Shown: piece by piece, positions 1-10,649 of the stretch
Layout: each line of letters starts with the position of its first letter
Numbering within the stretch: the first letter of the stretch is position 1
Assembly: GCA_964019165.1 (NCBI GenBank)
Contig: OZ025280.1
Span: 14,998,428 to 15,062,427 of the forward strand
Origin: Mastigias papua
Lineage: Eukaryota > Cnidaria > Scyphozoa > Rhizostomeae > Mastigiidae
Direction: 5' to 3'
DNA length: 64,000 nucleotides
Program-made: the position numbers and the translations under genes
Notes under the pieces: model-generated
Databases searched by the model: none
Told to the model about the DNA's origin: nothing
What the model saw: the letters and a program-made list of their open reading frames with translations, nothing else

Positions 1-413
1 ATATTTGTCATCAATGAGATAATCCCTGTATTCCTCCTTTTCTGCCTGCAACATCAAGTGTTTGACATTTTCATTTCATTTTATAATTTCATTTCATAAT
101 ATTTAAACATGTAACAAGTTTCAGTATAATATAAACACTGTTTTCCAAACTGATGTGTTAAAAGCAAATTAATACAAACAAAGAAACCCTAATACATGAC
201 CTGAGCTGTCTACAAAACAGCCTGATGTTTAGAACATTTATAAAAATTATGTTCAGAAATACTGGAGAATGAAGGACAGAAAATTTCAAGTATGTTCCCA
301 CTATATAAGTAGCAGGCACGTGCAACATTGAATGAGTGCAAGTAGATGTCTGAAATGCCTTGCACATTCACAAATAGCAATTTTCATACAGAATAAATAA
401 CCCGAGTGAAGAA

Positions 414-629
414 CTATGATGTATTTCTTACATATTTTGCTGAGTGTTTCTTCAAGTCATAGTATGCGTTTTGCAGCAATCTCAGCTTTACTTGGACCTG
501 GGCACATTTTGCACAAAGGGTGCAGCATATCGGGTTTTTCCTTGATGTCAAATGTGATGATGTTGCCTTAGTTGCCATTTTTGGTGAAGTTGCCTTTCTT
601 TTCACATCATCAGTTGCTTTAGATGCCAA
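414..629 (-). pseudogene. possible second exon of a THAP-domain protein (coiled-coil part)
   Basis: A 71-codon minus-strand frame. It has a Ser/Thr/Lys-rich start followed by a two-CxxC-like segment (CCTLCAKC) and a Leu/Tyr/Lys-rich helix-like stretch ending at a stop. THAP proteins often carry a short coiled coil downstream of the zinc finger. This segment lies about 250 bp downstream, on the same strand, of the THAP remnant at 876-1247, so it could be its next exon. No splice signals were proven. It may equally be a chance frame. Confidence 0.3.
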
Positions 630-875
630 ATGAGTTCAAAGAAGCTGAACATAAAAGGGGACAATATTGGCACACTGTTGGTATATGTTGTAAATCAAAA
701 CTCAGAATAACATCATTTTAGTTAGGCCTTGATTGATATGATGTTATTCTACCTTTGAAAGAAAAGGCCGAATCAAGCCAAAATTTCACTGGGCTTAGCA
801 CTACATTAGCTTACATCATATAATAAATGGACTACTTTCATTTGTGTGAGGAGACTGACTAGTGAACCACTAGTA

Positions 876-1247
876 TCAGGGGTTCGAGAGTGATTTTGTG
901 CTACCCTCTTCCAAATGCACTGCCTTGCAAAATATAGTAGGAACACTTCCTCTTTCCAACTGCCTCCTGACATTACCATATATGTTCACATAGCAGCTGC
1001 TTTTGAAGTGTTCAGAACTCAAAGAAGATTTCTTGCTTGGCCTAAAATCTGACCGGTGTATGTGAACAAACTTTGTCGACAAACAGTTAGTGGCTTGGTT
1101 TGCGGGAAAAATATGCATAGACATTCTATGGCTATACGTAGAATGTGTACATCTTATGCCATTTGGGCCTCCAGCAACACAGAACTGGCCACCACACTTC
1201 TTTACTTTGTGCTGCTATGTTGAAACTTTGACCTCTTCAGATGCCAT
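876..1247 (-). pseudogene. THAP-type zinc finger remnant
   Basis: The minus-strand frame from the ATG at 1247 to the TGA at 876 is 123 codons with one in-frame TAG at 1215-1217. After the stop it reads as a THAP domain: an early Cys (GGQFCVAGG), a central H.FP-like segment (MHIFPA), then FVHIHRSDFRPSK and SLSSEHFKSSCY. The last matches the usual C-x2-H core except that the zinc-binding Cys is now Ser. THAP domains bind DNA and are common in P-element-like transposases and in host factors derived from them. The stop and the lost zinc ligand make this a dead copy. Identification rests on motif order only. Confidence 0.6.
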
Positions 1248-1531
1248 GTTTCTCACTTTGTTTGTGTGTCTAGGCACTTGCGTCACAAGAGGCATGATGC
1301 ATCATGATTGTGGGAAAAAATTTCGTAAAACAACGGACATAAAAACAAATTATCTTCATACGTATAGGACTATTGGGAGTGCAAATGTTGTTTCCTTTCA
1401 CCCTAAGGCTGCGCTTGCGTTATTCCGTAATAAAACATTTTGCCTCATAAGCACTTTAAGCAAATATCCCTTATATGTCAAATGCTATGGACAGTGTTTT
1501 GTTGTAAAAACTTTTCTATATTTCATCCTCT

Positions 1532-1717
1532 TTACATGAGCTTTTACTTCCTATCTATACACCTTTGGCAGATGGTAACTGCTTATATAATGCAGCCGCT
1601 ATTGCAATAGCTGGTAGTGAAAAATTGTCAGTCTACCTCAGGGGTCTCACAAGTATAGAGCTCTACTGCAATGAATCTTTCTATTCAAAACAGCCATTAT
1701 GGAGGAATATTCCCTAA
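1532..1717 (+). pseudogene. OTU-like cysteine protease domain fragment
   Basis: An open stretch ending at TAA 1715-1717 reads LPIYTPLADGNCLYNAAAIA followed by an Arg-Gly-Leu-Thr-Ser-Ile-Glu-Leu-Tyr helix. The D-G-N-C-L-(Y/F)-x-A box holds the catalytic Cys of OTU-family deubiquitinase-like proteases. The following helix with a SKQP tail resembles OTU domains carried by invertebrate transposable elements. The second half, with the catalytic His, is not recognisable after the stop. It lies about 300 bp upstream of the Mutator-like transposase remnant on the same strand, so both may belong to one element; this is inference. Confidence 0.6.
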
Positions 1718-2014
1718 AACATACGTTTTGTCATATTTTGAGCATTTTTTGAAAGAGTGTTGTCTAAGATCACATTTGTACGTAGAATTTGATCATCCTA
1801 TCATATTTGGCATAGTGTTGAAAATGTCCTAGTGAAAAACGAGACTACTGAAGGGCCTGTATGTGTCCACTCCCTATTATATTCTTTCTGAAATTAAGTG
1901 CTCCGAGAATAGTTGGTTTATTGTTATCCTGTATACGACTGAAATGCCCTTGTATCGATCTGTCCTTGCTCAAAGAACATGGCTGACTTAGAGGTAAGGA
2001 GTACTGACAACTGA

Positions 2015-3825
2015 AGAAAATCTACGCCATTAAGGAAGAGAAAGATAGACAAGAAAGTTCAGCTTCAAACTGCTAGAGCTGCAAAACTATCCAAACAAGA
2101 TGAAAACAAGTGTAGGCATGCTGAAAGCCTAGCAGAAGAACTTGCTAGTGAGGACAATGACATTGATTCAATCATAGAACCAACTCCATCATCCTCAATA
2201 GCAAGCCCTTCTGTTTCATTATTAAAGGACAACCCCCTCCAACTCCAAGGGATGTCTAGGAGTGCATGTACATTAGGATCAGCTCCAAAAGTAGATCTTC
2301 CTCAATCGACAGATAGGCAAGAGGGCTTTGTATTGGTTGATATTAACATCCTGTCACATGCCATTTTTAAGTCGGCTTTATGTAAACTTTATGGAGTTGG
2401 AAATCTGATTATGGAAAAGATTGCAAAGCAAGGCTTGGCTCATAGATTGTCACTTAAATGCATGAATCCAGAGTGTAGCATTTATATGTCATTTTATACC
2501 TCAAAGAGATCTACTTCAAGAGAATCTAGACAGGGGGTAGAACCCTTTGATGCAAATATAAGGAGTGTGATGGCCACAAGGATACTTGGACAGGGCCTAG
2601 CTGGTCTACATTTCTTTTGTGGCCTAATGACTATTGGAAGAGGTATGAAGCAGCATAGCTATGCAAATATGTTGAAGAGAAGTCTATCTGCTTCAGAGAA
2701 GATCTCTGAGGGATGTATGGTCACAGCTGCCTCAGAAATTTCTCTCAAGAAAGAAGTGAATGAAGTTACTTATACAACATGTCTCTTTGATGGTACTTGG
2801 CAGAAAAGAGGATTTTCTTCTCATGTTGGTTTAGTTTCATGTATATCAACAGTAAATTACAAGGTATTAGACATTGAAGCTCTCAGAGAATATTGCAAGC
2901 AATGGCAAGAAATTCAGAAATTGCATTTGTCAGAAGAGAGAGAAAATGCTTTGTTAGCAGATCACACATTTACTAAACATCACACTGGCTCATCTCCTGC
3001 CATGGAAGTTGAAGGAATTAAGAGAATATTCAACAGATCAGTAACAAAGAGAAATATAAGGATCACTGGCTCTGTAGGGGATGGAGATACAAAAGCTTAT
3101 TGTAAAATTGTAGAAGAAAAGCCGTATGGTGAGGAATTTGAAATAAAAAAGTATGATTGTCTAGCTCATGTGCAAAAACGTGTAGGATTCAATTTGAGAC
3201 ACTTAAAGGAAAAAGTGGCAAAAGATAGCTTAGTGATGGAAAAACCCTAGGGGGAAAAGGAAGACTCTCATCAGCTGAAATTGACAAACTACAAGTTTAC
3301 TATGGACTTCCAATTCACTGCAACAGTGAAAACATGGAAGCAATGAAAACGTCCATAGATGCAGTTCTTCACCATAGATTGTCTACTGATGCACTTCCCA
3401 ACCACAGTTCTTGTCCTGAGGGAGAAGACAGCTGGTGCAGATACAATGCAGATCATGTCTCTTACAAGCACAAAACCCCAATGCCATGCCTTGCTGGAAA
3501 CAATCAAAATGCAGCTGGACGTTTTACTAGTGTACTATGGAAGCTTTGCCCAAAATCAGTATTTGTTGGTGATCTAGCAATGAAATTGTGCTCATCATTA
3601 GCTGCCATTTAATACACCAATGGCCATCTGACATTATCTGATGTTTTTGAAAACCTTGGCTTAGACACAGGAACATATTGTTTGAACGAGACCCAACAGA
3701 AGGATGATACAAGAGTGTATCTGGCACAATACAAATGTCAGAAAAGAGTAAGAAGCAAAGGCCAGCTAGAAGGAAGGAAAGACTACACCTGGATGACGAA
3801 GATAAAAGAAGATAACGAGTTTTGA
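2015..3825 (+). pseudogene. Mutator-like transposase pseudogene
   Basis: The frame is open from just after a TGA at 2012 and holds a basic, Ser-rich N-terminus. A zinc-knuckle-like KCMNPEC segment then leads into the conserved core of the invertebrate Mutator-like transposase domain family: PFDANIRSVMATRILGQG, HFFCGLMTIGRG, FDGTWQKRGFSS, VGDGDTKAY and CLAHVQKRVG. A frameshift near 3245-3250 moves the frame. In the new frame the protein continues (GGKGRLSSAEIDKLQVYYGL, STDALPNH, CPEGEDSWC, CPKSVFVGD) to a TAA at 3610, and weakly beyond it to a TGA at 3823. The DGTW and GDGD motifs probably carry catalytic acids. A frameshift plus a stop make it non-functional. No terminal inverted repeats were found. 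Confidence 0.8.
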
Positions 3826-4680
3826 AGTGACTTAGTACAGGCAAAACTTTGAAGCCATTTTTCTCAAAACACACTTGCTTGCTACTGCATTTGCTAGGAC
3901 AAGAACTTTCAAGCCTGTTATTGCATTAGGAAGCTCAAAATTAAACCACACGTGGTTAAGGGTATGGTCTATGTTCACTCAGATCAAAATTTGAATTTGA
4001 CAGAACTAAATTTCCTGGGCATGGTCAATGCTTAACAAATATTATTGAAAATGTCATACATACCTAGCATAATAATTCCTCAAGATATCAAAAAATCCTT
4101 CTGAGCAACAATTGACCTTTTCAAGCTCTTTAATATGATGTATAACTAGCAGTCCATTCTTCCATATTATTTGTTGCACTGACCCTAGTTTATACCACAA
4201 AATGTCCCATTACCACGGAAAGAATTCATTTTTGTCATCAAAAATAGGATTTTCTGCAAGAGATTCATGTATTACACAGACAGTACTGAAATTAATGTTT
4301 TTAGGGGATATCCCCCTTACTTGAAAAGCAACATAGAGGAGGTGCTTTTGTTTCCCTGAATACTGCTTTCACAATTTGCTTGTCTGATGCTGCTTTGGAT
4401 TGTTTCAAAAAGGGAGATAAAGAGTTGACAGTTACAGCTGAGACTTCAGGGGTTCCCTGAGAGCATACATGTATTTCACTGTGCATCATTGCCTATTACT
4501 TATCTTGAGATATCTACAGTCCCTTCATTGAAAACTCATTATGTTCCACTCTGCCATCCTGATGACATTTACTCTGATGCAAGTCACATCAAACAAGTTT
4601 GTAGCAGATTTGCATTGCATGACATTTCCTGCAGCAGAAGTGAAGTCTGCAATAAAGGGCTGAAGGATAATGCGTCTTTA
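3826..4680. other. no recognisable gene
   Basis: AT-rich sequence after the Mutator-like remnant. The short open frames on both strands show no domain I recognise. It may hold decayed 3' sequence of that element. Confidence 0.5.
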
Positions 4681-4712
4681 GGGACGTGTCATAAAGTATC
4701 TACTACAGGGGA
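4681..4712 (+). repeat. left end of an inverted repeat pair
   Basis: The 22-bp core GTGTCATAAAGTATCTACTA (first 20 bases quoted) recurs exactly in reverse complement at about 9853-9887. Weaker similarity extends about 100 bp inward; both ends carry ATGGGCCA-type words. The pair brackets about 5.2 kb and is best read as the terminal inverted repeats of a decayed DNA transposon. A target duplication was not found. Confidence 0.65.
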
Positions 4713-6365
4713 GCAGAGGATATAGACAGGGGCCACCAAACATTTTCACTCGTTCTCAATGGGCCACAAAACATTTTTGCAGGTTCTTAATGGGCCAGAA
4801 CCATTTTTTGAGCAAATCCAACCAAAAGTATTGGAAGTATGATGCTTTCATTGACTAAAAAGGAAAAGTACAAATTGTCATAAGCAGTCAGAATCTGAAA
4901 ATGAACTGTCACAACTGGCTGCACTTTCTGTGGGTGTCTCCATTTGTCCTTGAAAGCTTGAAAATAAAGTTCTCTGTTTACTTTTGTCCTTTTCCTCCTT
5001 TGCCTTCCTCCTCTTCAAATGCCAAACTGATATGTTAGCTTTCAGACTTTCTAGGTTATCCAATAGCTGTTCTGTTCTGCTCTCTTGTCAAAATAATTGC
5101 TTTCCAATGAATGCTTAAGTGCATCAGTGTGAAACTGTACTGACAGCTTTGAGGCACAATCCTTATTGGTGTCCTCTTCTGTCACTTGCACCTTTTTTGC
5201 TGCTACTTCATCAAAGTTAATGTATAATGCAAGAATGTTGTAAACTTCCTTGCTTTTGATACTAACATAACCCTGGTTACGAATCAGCGAGAGCTACCAC
5301 TCTTTTCAAGTTCATGACTAACTGTTTGGATGACTTGAGCATGATAAATAACAGCCAAGATGAAGGATCATTGAATAGCAAGGTAGTAAAGGAAGAAATT
5401 GAAACATTGATTTCTCAGTGTGAGAACGTTTGCAGCACAGTGGAGACAGAGGAGGATAGACATGCAGTGTGGGAAGATGTAAAGGATTGAAGCAAAATTG
5501 CAGGAAAACGAGACACATTTTCCTTCAGTTCAAATCACAAGTAAAATCGTGACTCCATGAGTTTACTGATGCTGGCCCTGCTGTTGGCATCTCAAATAAC
5601 GATGTCTAAATAAGAATGGTCGAAACAGTGATGATTTGGAACTTGGATGTTTACATTTGTCATCATCTGGCTAATGATGATAGTAGCCATAATGAGGTTG
5701 AATGATACCAAAGTTACGTTGGTGATGCCCTGTGTGATGGCAGTAGTATTGAATGAGATGTGCTTAAAGAATTCGAAGGACTAGATGAAAGAATGATAGC
5801 TACCTTGTCTATGGCAGACCTTGAAGAACACAAACACACCAGAATGTGCAAAAACGCTTTTGGTGTTTCCAAAGAGATTACACTGAGAATGGATGGAGCA
5901 ACAGCTCCTGCTGGGTACTAGAAAGCATCCGTTTCCCATGATAAGGAAGACATGTTTTTTACAGATGTTCTTGAAGAATTATCTGCTCTCTTCGGAAAAC
6001 AGGAAAATCTCACTACCAGGTGGTAGTTACTAGAAAATGCTTTGAAATCGGTGAGAAATACTCTGAATATGTAAAAGGTGCCTGTAATGGTCTGGGAGAA
6101 AAACTTTGCAGCTTTTGTGAAGAGAACCACTGGGTTGGACCATCCTGCAACAGAATCTTGAAGCTCTATCCGAAGTGTGCATAGAAAAAGTAGTAATATT
6201 TGAATGTCTTTGAAACACCATTTTCAGACTAAGAAGTAGACAACTACCAACCAAAACGAAAAGCACAGTTGTGGTATGAGAGAGGTGTATAGGAGACCAA
6301 GCAAGGAAACAAGCAATTCAGCAAAACCTTCATTTGCCCTCTCAAAGTAGTGTCAGAATATGTAA
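4713..6365. other. decayed coding-like interior of the 4.7-9.9 kb element
   Basis: No intact gene. On the plus strand short frames separated by many stops still look protein-derived: an acidic stretch around 5320-5490 and a Cys/His-containing segment near 6085-6180 (LCSFCEENHWVGPSC). The run just before 6363 joins in frame, once Harbinger-1 is subtracted, to the SAP-like fragment at 9054-9596. I could not assign a family. Confidence 0.45.
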
Positions 6366-6408
6366 ATAGAGAGTTTAAGCAAGCACGACGATAACCATAA
6401 CGATAATG
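6366..6408 (+). repeat. left terminal inverted repeat of Harbinger-1
   Basis: Starts ATAGAGAGTTTAAGCA and includes CGATAACCATAACGATA. Its reverse complement is at 9005-9049. TAA precedes it immediately. Confidence 0.88.
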
Positions 6409-6573
6409 GTAGGAGGCTATTTTGGCCTAGTGTGCACGCGCTCCTGGAGATTCCCCTGATGTTATCGTTTTCACCTAGTGTTCTAGTATGATAGAAAACA
6501 GATCTATCGTTCTCTGACAACGTTAGGACTGTGCTACAAGATTTGGGATTTTAAACCGAAACAAAGAATAGAT

Positions 6574-7533
6574 ATGGCTTCACCAAGTTCAGTACCATTC
6601 AATTCGACAACAAGTGGGTACGTTTTTTTTGTGTCTGATTTGTTTCTTGAGTATTTTCCGTAAACAAAACACTCTTTCGTGGGATTCTGATTTGAGAACG
6701 TAATTTCATTTAACTTGTAGAAAATATTTACTCTATATAAACGCATTAGCTCTAGTTTTTCTATTTCATTTAGGAAACGCTTTAAGTGGACCAGTAGTCA
6801 CGATGAACTTTTCCTGCGAGAAGTCCTAAATTCTGACAGTTGGATGACCAAAGCTGGTAGTTCAGAGAGAGGGGAGAAATGGAAAAAAATCGCAGAGGCA
6901 CTGAATGTAATAGAGATGCCAAAGTTTGATGTCAGCCAGAGGTCAGCACGGGAGCATTTCCACTTTCTTTTTGAGAGATGAAAAGCAAAAAATAGACAGG
7001 AGGAGAGAGCAAGCGGAATTTCTCCCGATATATCTGATATTGACAAGCTGCTTGAAGAAGTAATAGAACTTTTCGAAACACCTAATCGTGAACGAGAAAC
7101 TATAGCGAAACAGAGGGCAGATAAAACGGCTTTGAATGCTGAAAAAGGACTTGAGATGAGGAGGATGTCGATGGAGACTATGGGAGAGTCTTCTAAAAGG
7201 CAGGCAAATGACGGTGACAGAGGGAAAGAAAAGAGACCGAGAAGGGTTCAAAAGGATACGTTTGAATACCTGAATGAAAAATTAAAACTTGACGTTGAAT
7301 GGCAAAGAAGGGATTTTGAGTTGAACGAACGAGCATTAGAGGAGAAAGTCAAGGCCTGAGAATACAACGAGAAAGAGAGAGACTGGTATAGAGACCACGT
7401 GGAAAGACGTTTCGATTCCATTTGCAGCCATATTGAAAAACAAAACCAGATGTTATTACAAATTTCAAATCAAGTAGAAGAACAGAAAGCATTAATGCTA
7501 GCATTATTAGGAGATAGTGCAGTAGCAAAGTGA
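6574..7533 (+). pseudogene. Harbinger-1 Myb/SANT-like DNA-binding protein (two exons, two TGA stops)
   Basis: Exon 1 is 6574-6617, starting ATGGCTTCACC and ending before GTACGT. Exon 2 is 6774-7533 after a TTTAG acceptor, and the joined phase is correct. Exon 2 opens with the trihelix/Myb-like domain (GKRFKWTSSHDELFLREVLN, WKKIAEALN, FDVSQRSAREHF) that guides Harbinger transposase to the transposon ends and nucleus. A basic region and a long Glu/Arg-rich coiled coil follow, ending LLGDSAVAK. Two in-frame TGA codons (6979 and 7357) interrupt it, both where Arg is plausible, consistent with CGA to TGA decay. Exon 1 and the splice sites match those of Harbinger-2. Its partner transposase at 7754-8791 is still open. 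Confidence 0.85.
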
Positions 7534-7753
7534 CATTTTCCAAGAGAATTTAGCAACTTTGTAGTTCTCTTTGATTTTGGTTGTATAAAGTGGTCGAATT
7601 TATGATTCATAAAGGTGTTCTAAATAAGTGATATTCTGTTCTTAAACGTAACATTTACCTCTTTGGAATGCAAGCTGTTGACTAAATAAACTGACCATGC
7701 AGATTGTGACAATGCACAAAATACAGATATTATGCTATATTTCTGACATAAAA

Positions 7754-8791
7754 TTATAGCTGTTTGAAGTAATCTTCTATGTTTGATGGATCAACTTGGA
7801 AAACATTTGAAGTACTGCTTCCATACAAACAATTCCTTGCATTTTTCAACAATCTGCATACAATATACATTTCTTCTACCGAGCTTAGCTGGATTTTCAA
7901 ATTGTTTTTAAAGTCAAGAAATTTGAAATAAGTAATGATGTCCCCAAATAGCCACTCTACACTGACTCTGGTCGAGCTCATCCTCTGGTTCCAGGTTTGC
8001 TGTTCTTCTGTGAGTGGTGCATTTCTAAATGGAGCTTGGAGATGTGGACGAAGGGGATAGGCAGGGTCCCCGTAAATGCACATTATGTCCCCATTAGGGG
8101 AAAAAGAATGCTCTTCAGGTACTTGCAAGAGGCCAGACTCTCTCAGCATCACACTATCGTGCCTTCTTCCTTCAACTGGTCCATGAAGAAATGCGACTAA
8201 CCCATCTGGTGTAGCCACAGACTGAAATTTGATGGCATGCACCCTTTTGTGTCCATTGTATAACACTCTCTGATTTCTGCTAGGTCTGGATATGGCCCTC
8301 ACAGTTCCATCTATAAATCCCCAACAATTTGTTAAAGGTGCACCTTTAGCATGAATAGCATCTGCATATATTTGAAGATTTGCCGGAGACAACAGTTCTC
8401 GATCAAATGAAGTTAGTAGAAAACTCCATTGTTCATACAACTTTCTCATTACAGTATTGCAAATAACACAAATGTTGGGGACTGGTCTTGCAAATCTTGG
8501 AACCATATCCGAATATCTGCAGAGGTATGCAACACGCTTCAAGAGTATACATATGGCTTCTATCGCATCAACATGTAGTCTATTGTATGTGATTATTTCC
8601 TCTGGGAAATGAAGTACATCTTTTAGGTTAAATATGTCCCTTTTTTCAAATCGGAAGTCAGATTTACATTCATCGTTAGACATTAGATCCAGATCGAATT
8701 TTTCATATTGGCAGTATGGTATAATAAGAGTTTGATTGGGCCTATTAACGTTTTCCAAAAGAGCCATTTCTTGGTCGTTTATAACATTCAT
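7754..8791 (-). CDS. PIF/Harbinger transposase, intact open frame
   Basis: An uninterrupted 345-residue DDE transposase of the Harbinger (DDE_Tnp_4-like) type, which cuts and pastes its element at TWA target sites. The expected catalytic triad is visible: Asp161 in GFIDGTVR, Asp242 in YGDPAYP and Glu279 in SVEWLFG. Conserved ALYNGH-like (VLYNGHKRVHAIKFQ) and GPVEGRRHDS segments lie between them. The N-terminal third carries the usual helix-rich region (VPRFARPVP). The start at 8791 gives a length normal for the family. It faces the Myb-like gene and sits between matching terminal repeats. Catalytic potential looks preserved, but the Myb partner is broken, so any mobility would need another copy. 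Confidence 0.93.
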   Translation of the reverse strand: MNVINDQEMALLENVNRPNQTLIIPYCQYEKFDLDLMSNDECKSDFRFEKRDIFNLKDVLHFPEEIITYNRLHVDAIEAICILLKRVAYLCRYSDMVPRFARPVPNICVICNTVMRKLYEQWSFLLTSFDRELLSPANLQIYADAIHAKGAPLTNCWGFIDGTVRAISRPSRNQRVLYNGHKRVHAIKFQSVATPDGLVAFLHGPVEGRRHDSVMLRESGLLQVPEEHSFSPNGDIMCIYGDPAYPLRPHLQAPFRNAPLTEEQQTWNQRMSSTRVSVEWLFGDIITYFKFLDFKNNLKIQLSSVEEMYIVCRLLKNARNCLYGSSTSNVFQVDPSNIEDYFKQL

Positions 8792-9004
8792 ATTTCATGC
8801 CATAAAAACAGCAGCATTCACATCGTTTCCAGCCATATCTAAAGAGTTAATTAGTTTTTGTAGATTGGTACACGCGAGTGTAATGAAAACAAGGTGATTC
8901 ACACAGCACAGAGCCATGATTTGCGTAAATCCAGCTAGCCCTACCGGTGTCAAAGCTTAAGTTAAATTTACTACAACAATAATGGAAACGATACGACTAT
9001 CACC

Positions 9005-9049
9005 TATCGTTATGGTTATCGTTCTTGTCATCATGCTTAAACTCTCTAT
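9005..9049 (-). repeat. right terminal inverted repeat of Harbinger-1
   Basis: Reverse complement begins ATAGAGAGTTTAAGCATG and contains CGATAACCATAACGATA, matching the left end. TAA follows at 9050-9052. A plus-strand ORF that seems to start at 8982 owes its first residues to this repeat. Confidence 0.88.
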
Positions 9050-9053
9050 TAAC

Positions 9054-9596
9054 TTTGATAGGATAAGAATACGAAAAGAAAAATGCCAGGATGTGAGAAA
9101 GCAAAATCGGGAAACGAACAAAGAAAATGATTTTGATGAGTTTGATTGGGTTGATTTGTTTTGGAGTGGCTTGCTAAAGACACAGACATTAAATGTTCTG
9201 GACAAATACGGTCATCATTATCAACTGAAGCATGCTGGAAAGGTTAAAAAGCCTGCAAAGGTAAAGTTCATTCAAGGACGTATTGCAATTACACTTGTTT
9301 CAGTGAATGAAGCAGGAGATGATGCTAGAGACGAACTAGCAACAGCAGTGGAAGATGATCTTTCAGAAAATGAAAATCATACCAATTTTGGGGATGATAG
9401 CAGCAGTGCAGAGAATGATGTGATTTGTGCAACAGTCAGTAACGATGGTGACAGTGAAGAAGGAGATGATGGCAGTGGCGGTAAAAGTGAAAATAGTGAT
9501 AATGACCTTGCTCCTAAGAGCATCTTCATAAAAACAAAAAGTGGTAGTGTGACCGCAAACTACAACACAGTTCACTTTATATCGATAAAAATTTAG
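9054..9596 (+). pseudogene. SAP-like DNA-binding domain and acidic tail, fragment of the host element of Harbinger-1
   Basis: Downstream of the Harbinger-1 target site the frame encodes a basic run, then a helix-turn-helix-like segment (WVDLFWSGLLKTQTLNVLDK, then YQLKHAGKVKKPAKVKFIQ). Its Leu spacing and G-K-K-xx-K-V pattern resemble a SAP motif. A long Asp/Glu/Ser-rich tail ends at TAG 9594. Subtracting the Harbinger insertion joins it in frame to the sequence before 6363, so Harbinger disrupted this gene. The SAP call is tentative. It lies inside the inverted repeat pair 4681/9887 and so probably belonged to that transposon. Confidence 0.5.
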
Positions 9597-9852
9597 CTAA
9601 ATAGGTCAGGGTGAACTAGTGGAAATAGTGTGTAAAGGTATGTATGGCAACAATTGTAATGACATGATGGAAACATACTTACAAAATGGAACATCTAGAT
9701 AACTAAATACTACCAGCTCGCTGAAAAACAACCATGAAGTTTTGACATGGGCCACAGACAACTTTTGCCTTTTCACAATGGGCCATGACGCTTTTCTGTC
9801 CCTTTTTATATGGGCTATGACCCTTTTTTGGATAAAGCCGCATGTCCCCTGC

Positions 9853-9887
9853 CCTCTTGTAGTAGATACTTTATGACACATCCCTTA
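9853..9887 (-). repeat. right end of the inverted repeat pair
   Basis: Contains TAGTAGATACTTTATGACAC, the reverse complement of the core at 4681-4712. It marks the right boundary of the element that hosts Harbinger-1. Confidence 0.65.
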
Positions 9888-9894
9888 TCTACCT

Positions 9895-10439
9895 ATGCTA
9901 TGGATCAAGACATACATGCTACCTCTTGCTTGTCCAAGAGGCATAGCAACAGTGCATTCAGCATACAATGATGGTACAAGCCGAAAGAGACAAGGACTTC
10001 CCACTATCCTCAGCTCTAAGAAAAGAAGGCAAATGACAATTTCTTCAATGTTTGGTGGCTGTTCTGATAATGGCTTCTCTGCTAGTCCTCGTACCCATGA
10101 CAATGCTAGTTACTCTCAGATCTCTTCACAGCTTACCTCCTCTGTAATTATTTGTATAAAGGTAGCTCATGGTTTCCAAATAATATTAGGCAATTTATTG
10201 ATAAAGCTGCTTCTCTTTCAGAAAATGAGAAGTATGACTTACTGCTGAATGTTTTGAAACCTGACCAAACTTATAAATTTCCACTTAACAAGAGAAATAG
10301 CAAGTTTCAGTCTAGCTGGCTCTCCCGATTCCCCTGGCTGGTCTATTCAGAACTGTGGAATGGAGCTTTGTGTAGAAAGTGTATTCTGTTTGCTGGAGAG
10401 ACTACACACAATGCCTCTTACGCCCAGAATACATGATCC
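9895..10439 (+). pseudogene. hAT transposase pseudogene, N-terminal part with TTF-type zinc finger
   Basis: The first frame holds a low-complexity N-terminus (SRKRQGLPTILSSKKRRQMT, SSMFGG). After a frame change, the frame from 10152 encodes the TTF-type zinc-finger region common in vertebrate and invertebrate hAT proteins: YKFPLNKRNSKFQSSWLSRF, PWLVYS and a Cys pair in LCRKCILFAG. This domain binds DNA. The catalytic continuation is on the same strand from about 13732, after a TTTCAG acceptor-like site, so the gap may be an intron into which repeat unit A was inserted. It is broken by frameshift and stops. Confidence 0.7.
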
Positions 10440-10649
10440 TTTTTACCTCCATATCCACCTAGTGTATGTCTAAACCACTAGAAAATAAGATTATCTTTCA
10501 CACATTCCATGTCATCATGTTCTCACTTTTCCCTTTTTAAAACGATGGATATGTTCAAATTTCAGGCGAATTCAGATAGGTTTTTTCTATTGTGCTGTTT
10601 GACAGGCGACAAGAAATCTTTTGTTGCGCCTGTCTTGTGTTATGTAATA

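Larger units (their letters stand above)
6366..9049. mobile_element. PIF/Harbinger transposon 1 (near-complete)
   Basis: A 2684-bp element flanked by the 3-bp target duplication TAA (6363-6365 and 9050-9052), as usual for PIF/Harbinger. The ends begin ATAGAGAGTTTAAGCA and share, after a small length difference, the inner repeat CGATAACCATAACGATA (left 6389-6405, right in reverse complement about 9005-9021). It carries the two typical genes facing each other: a Myb/SANT-like protein on plus (two exons) and a DDE transposase on minus. It inserted into an older element bounded by the inverted pair at 4681 and 9887. Confidence 0.92.

Noticed and set aside
1090..1539. 149-codon plus-strand ORF
   Set aside because: Overlaps the THAP remnant on the opposite strand and shows no domain or coding-like composition.
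6979..7359. Recoding of TGA as a sense codon to explain the repeated in-frame TGA stops
   Set aside because: Other elements also contain TAG and TAA breaks and frameshifts, and TGA serves as the terminal stop of genes such as the Myb-like ORF (7531). CGA to TGA decay is simpler.
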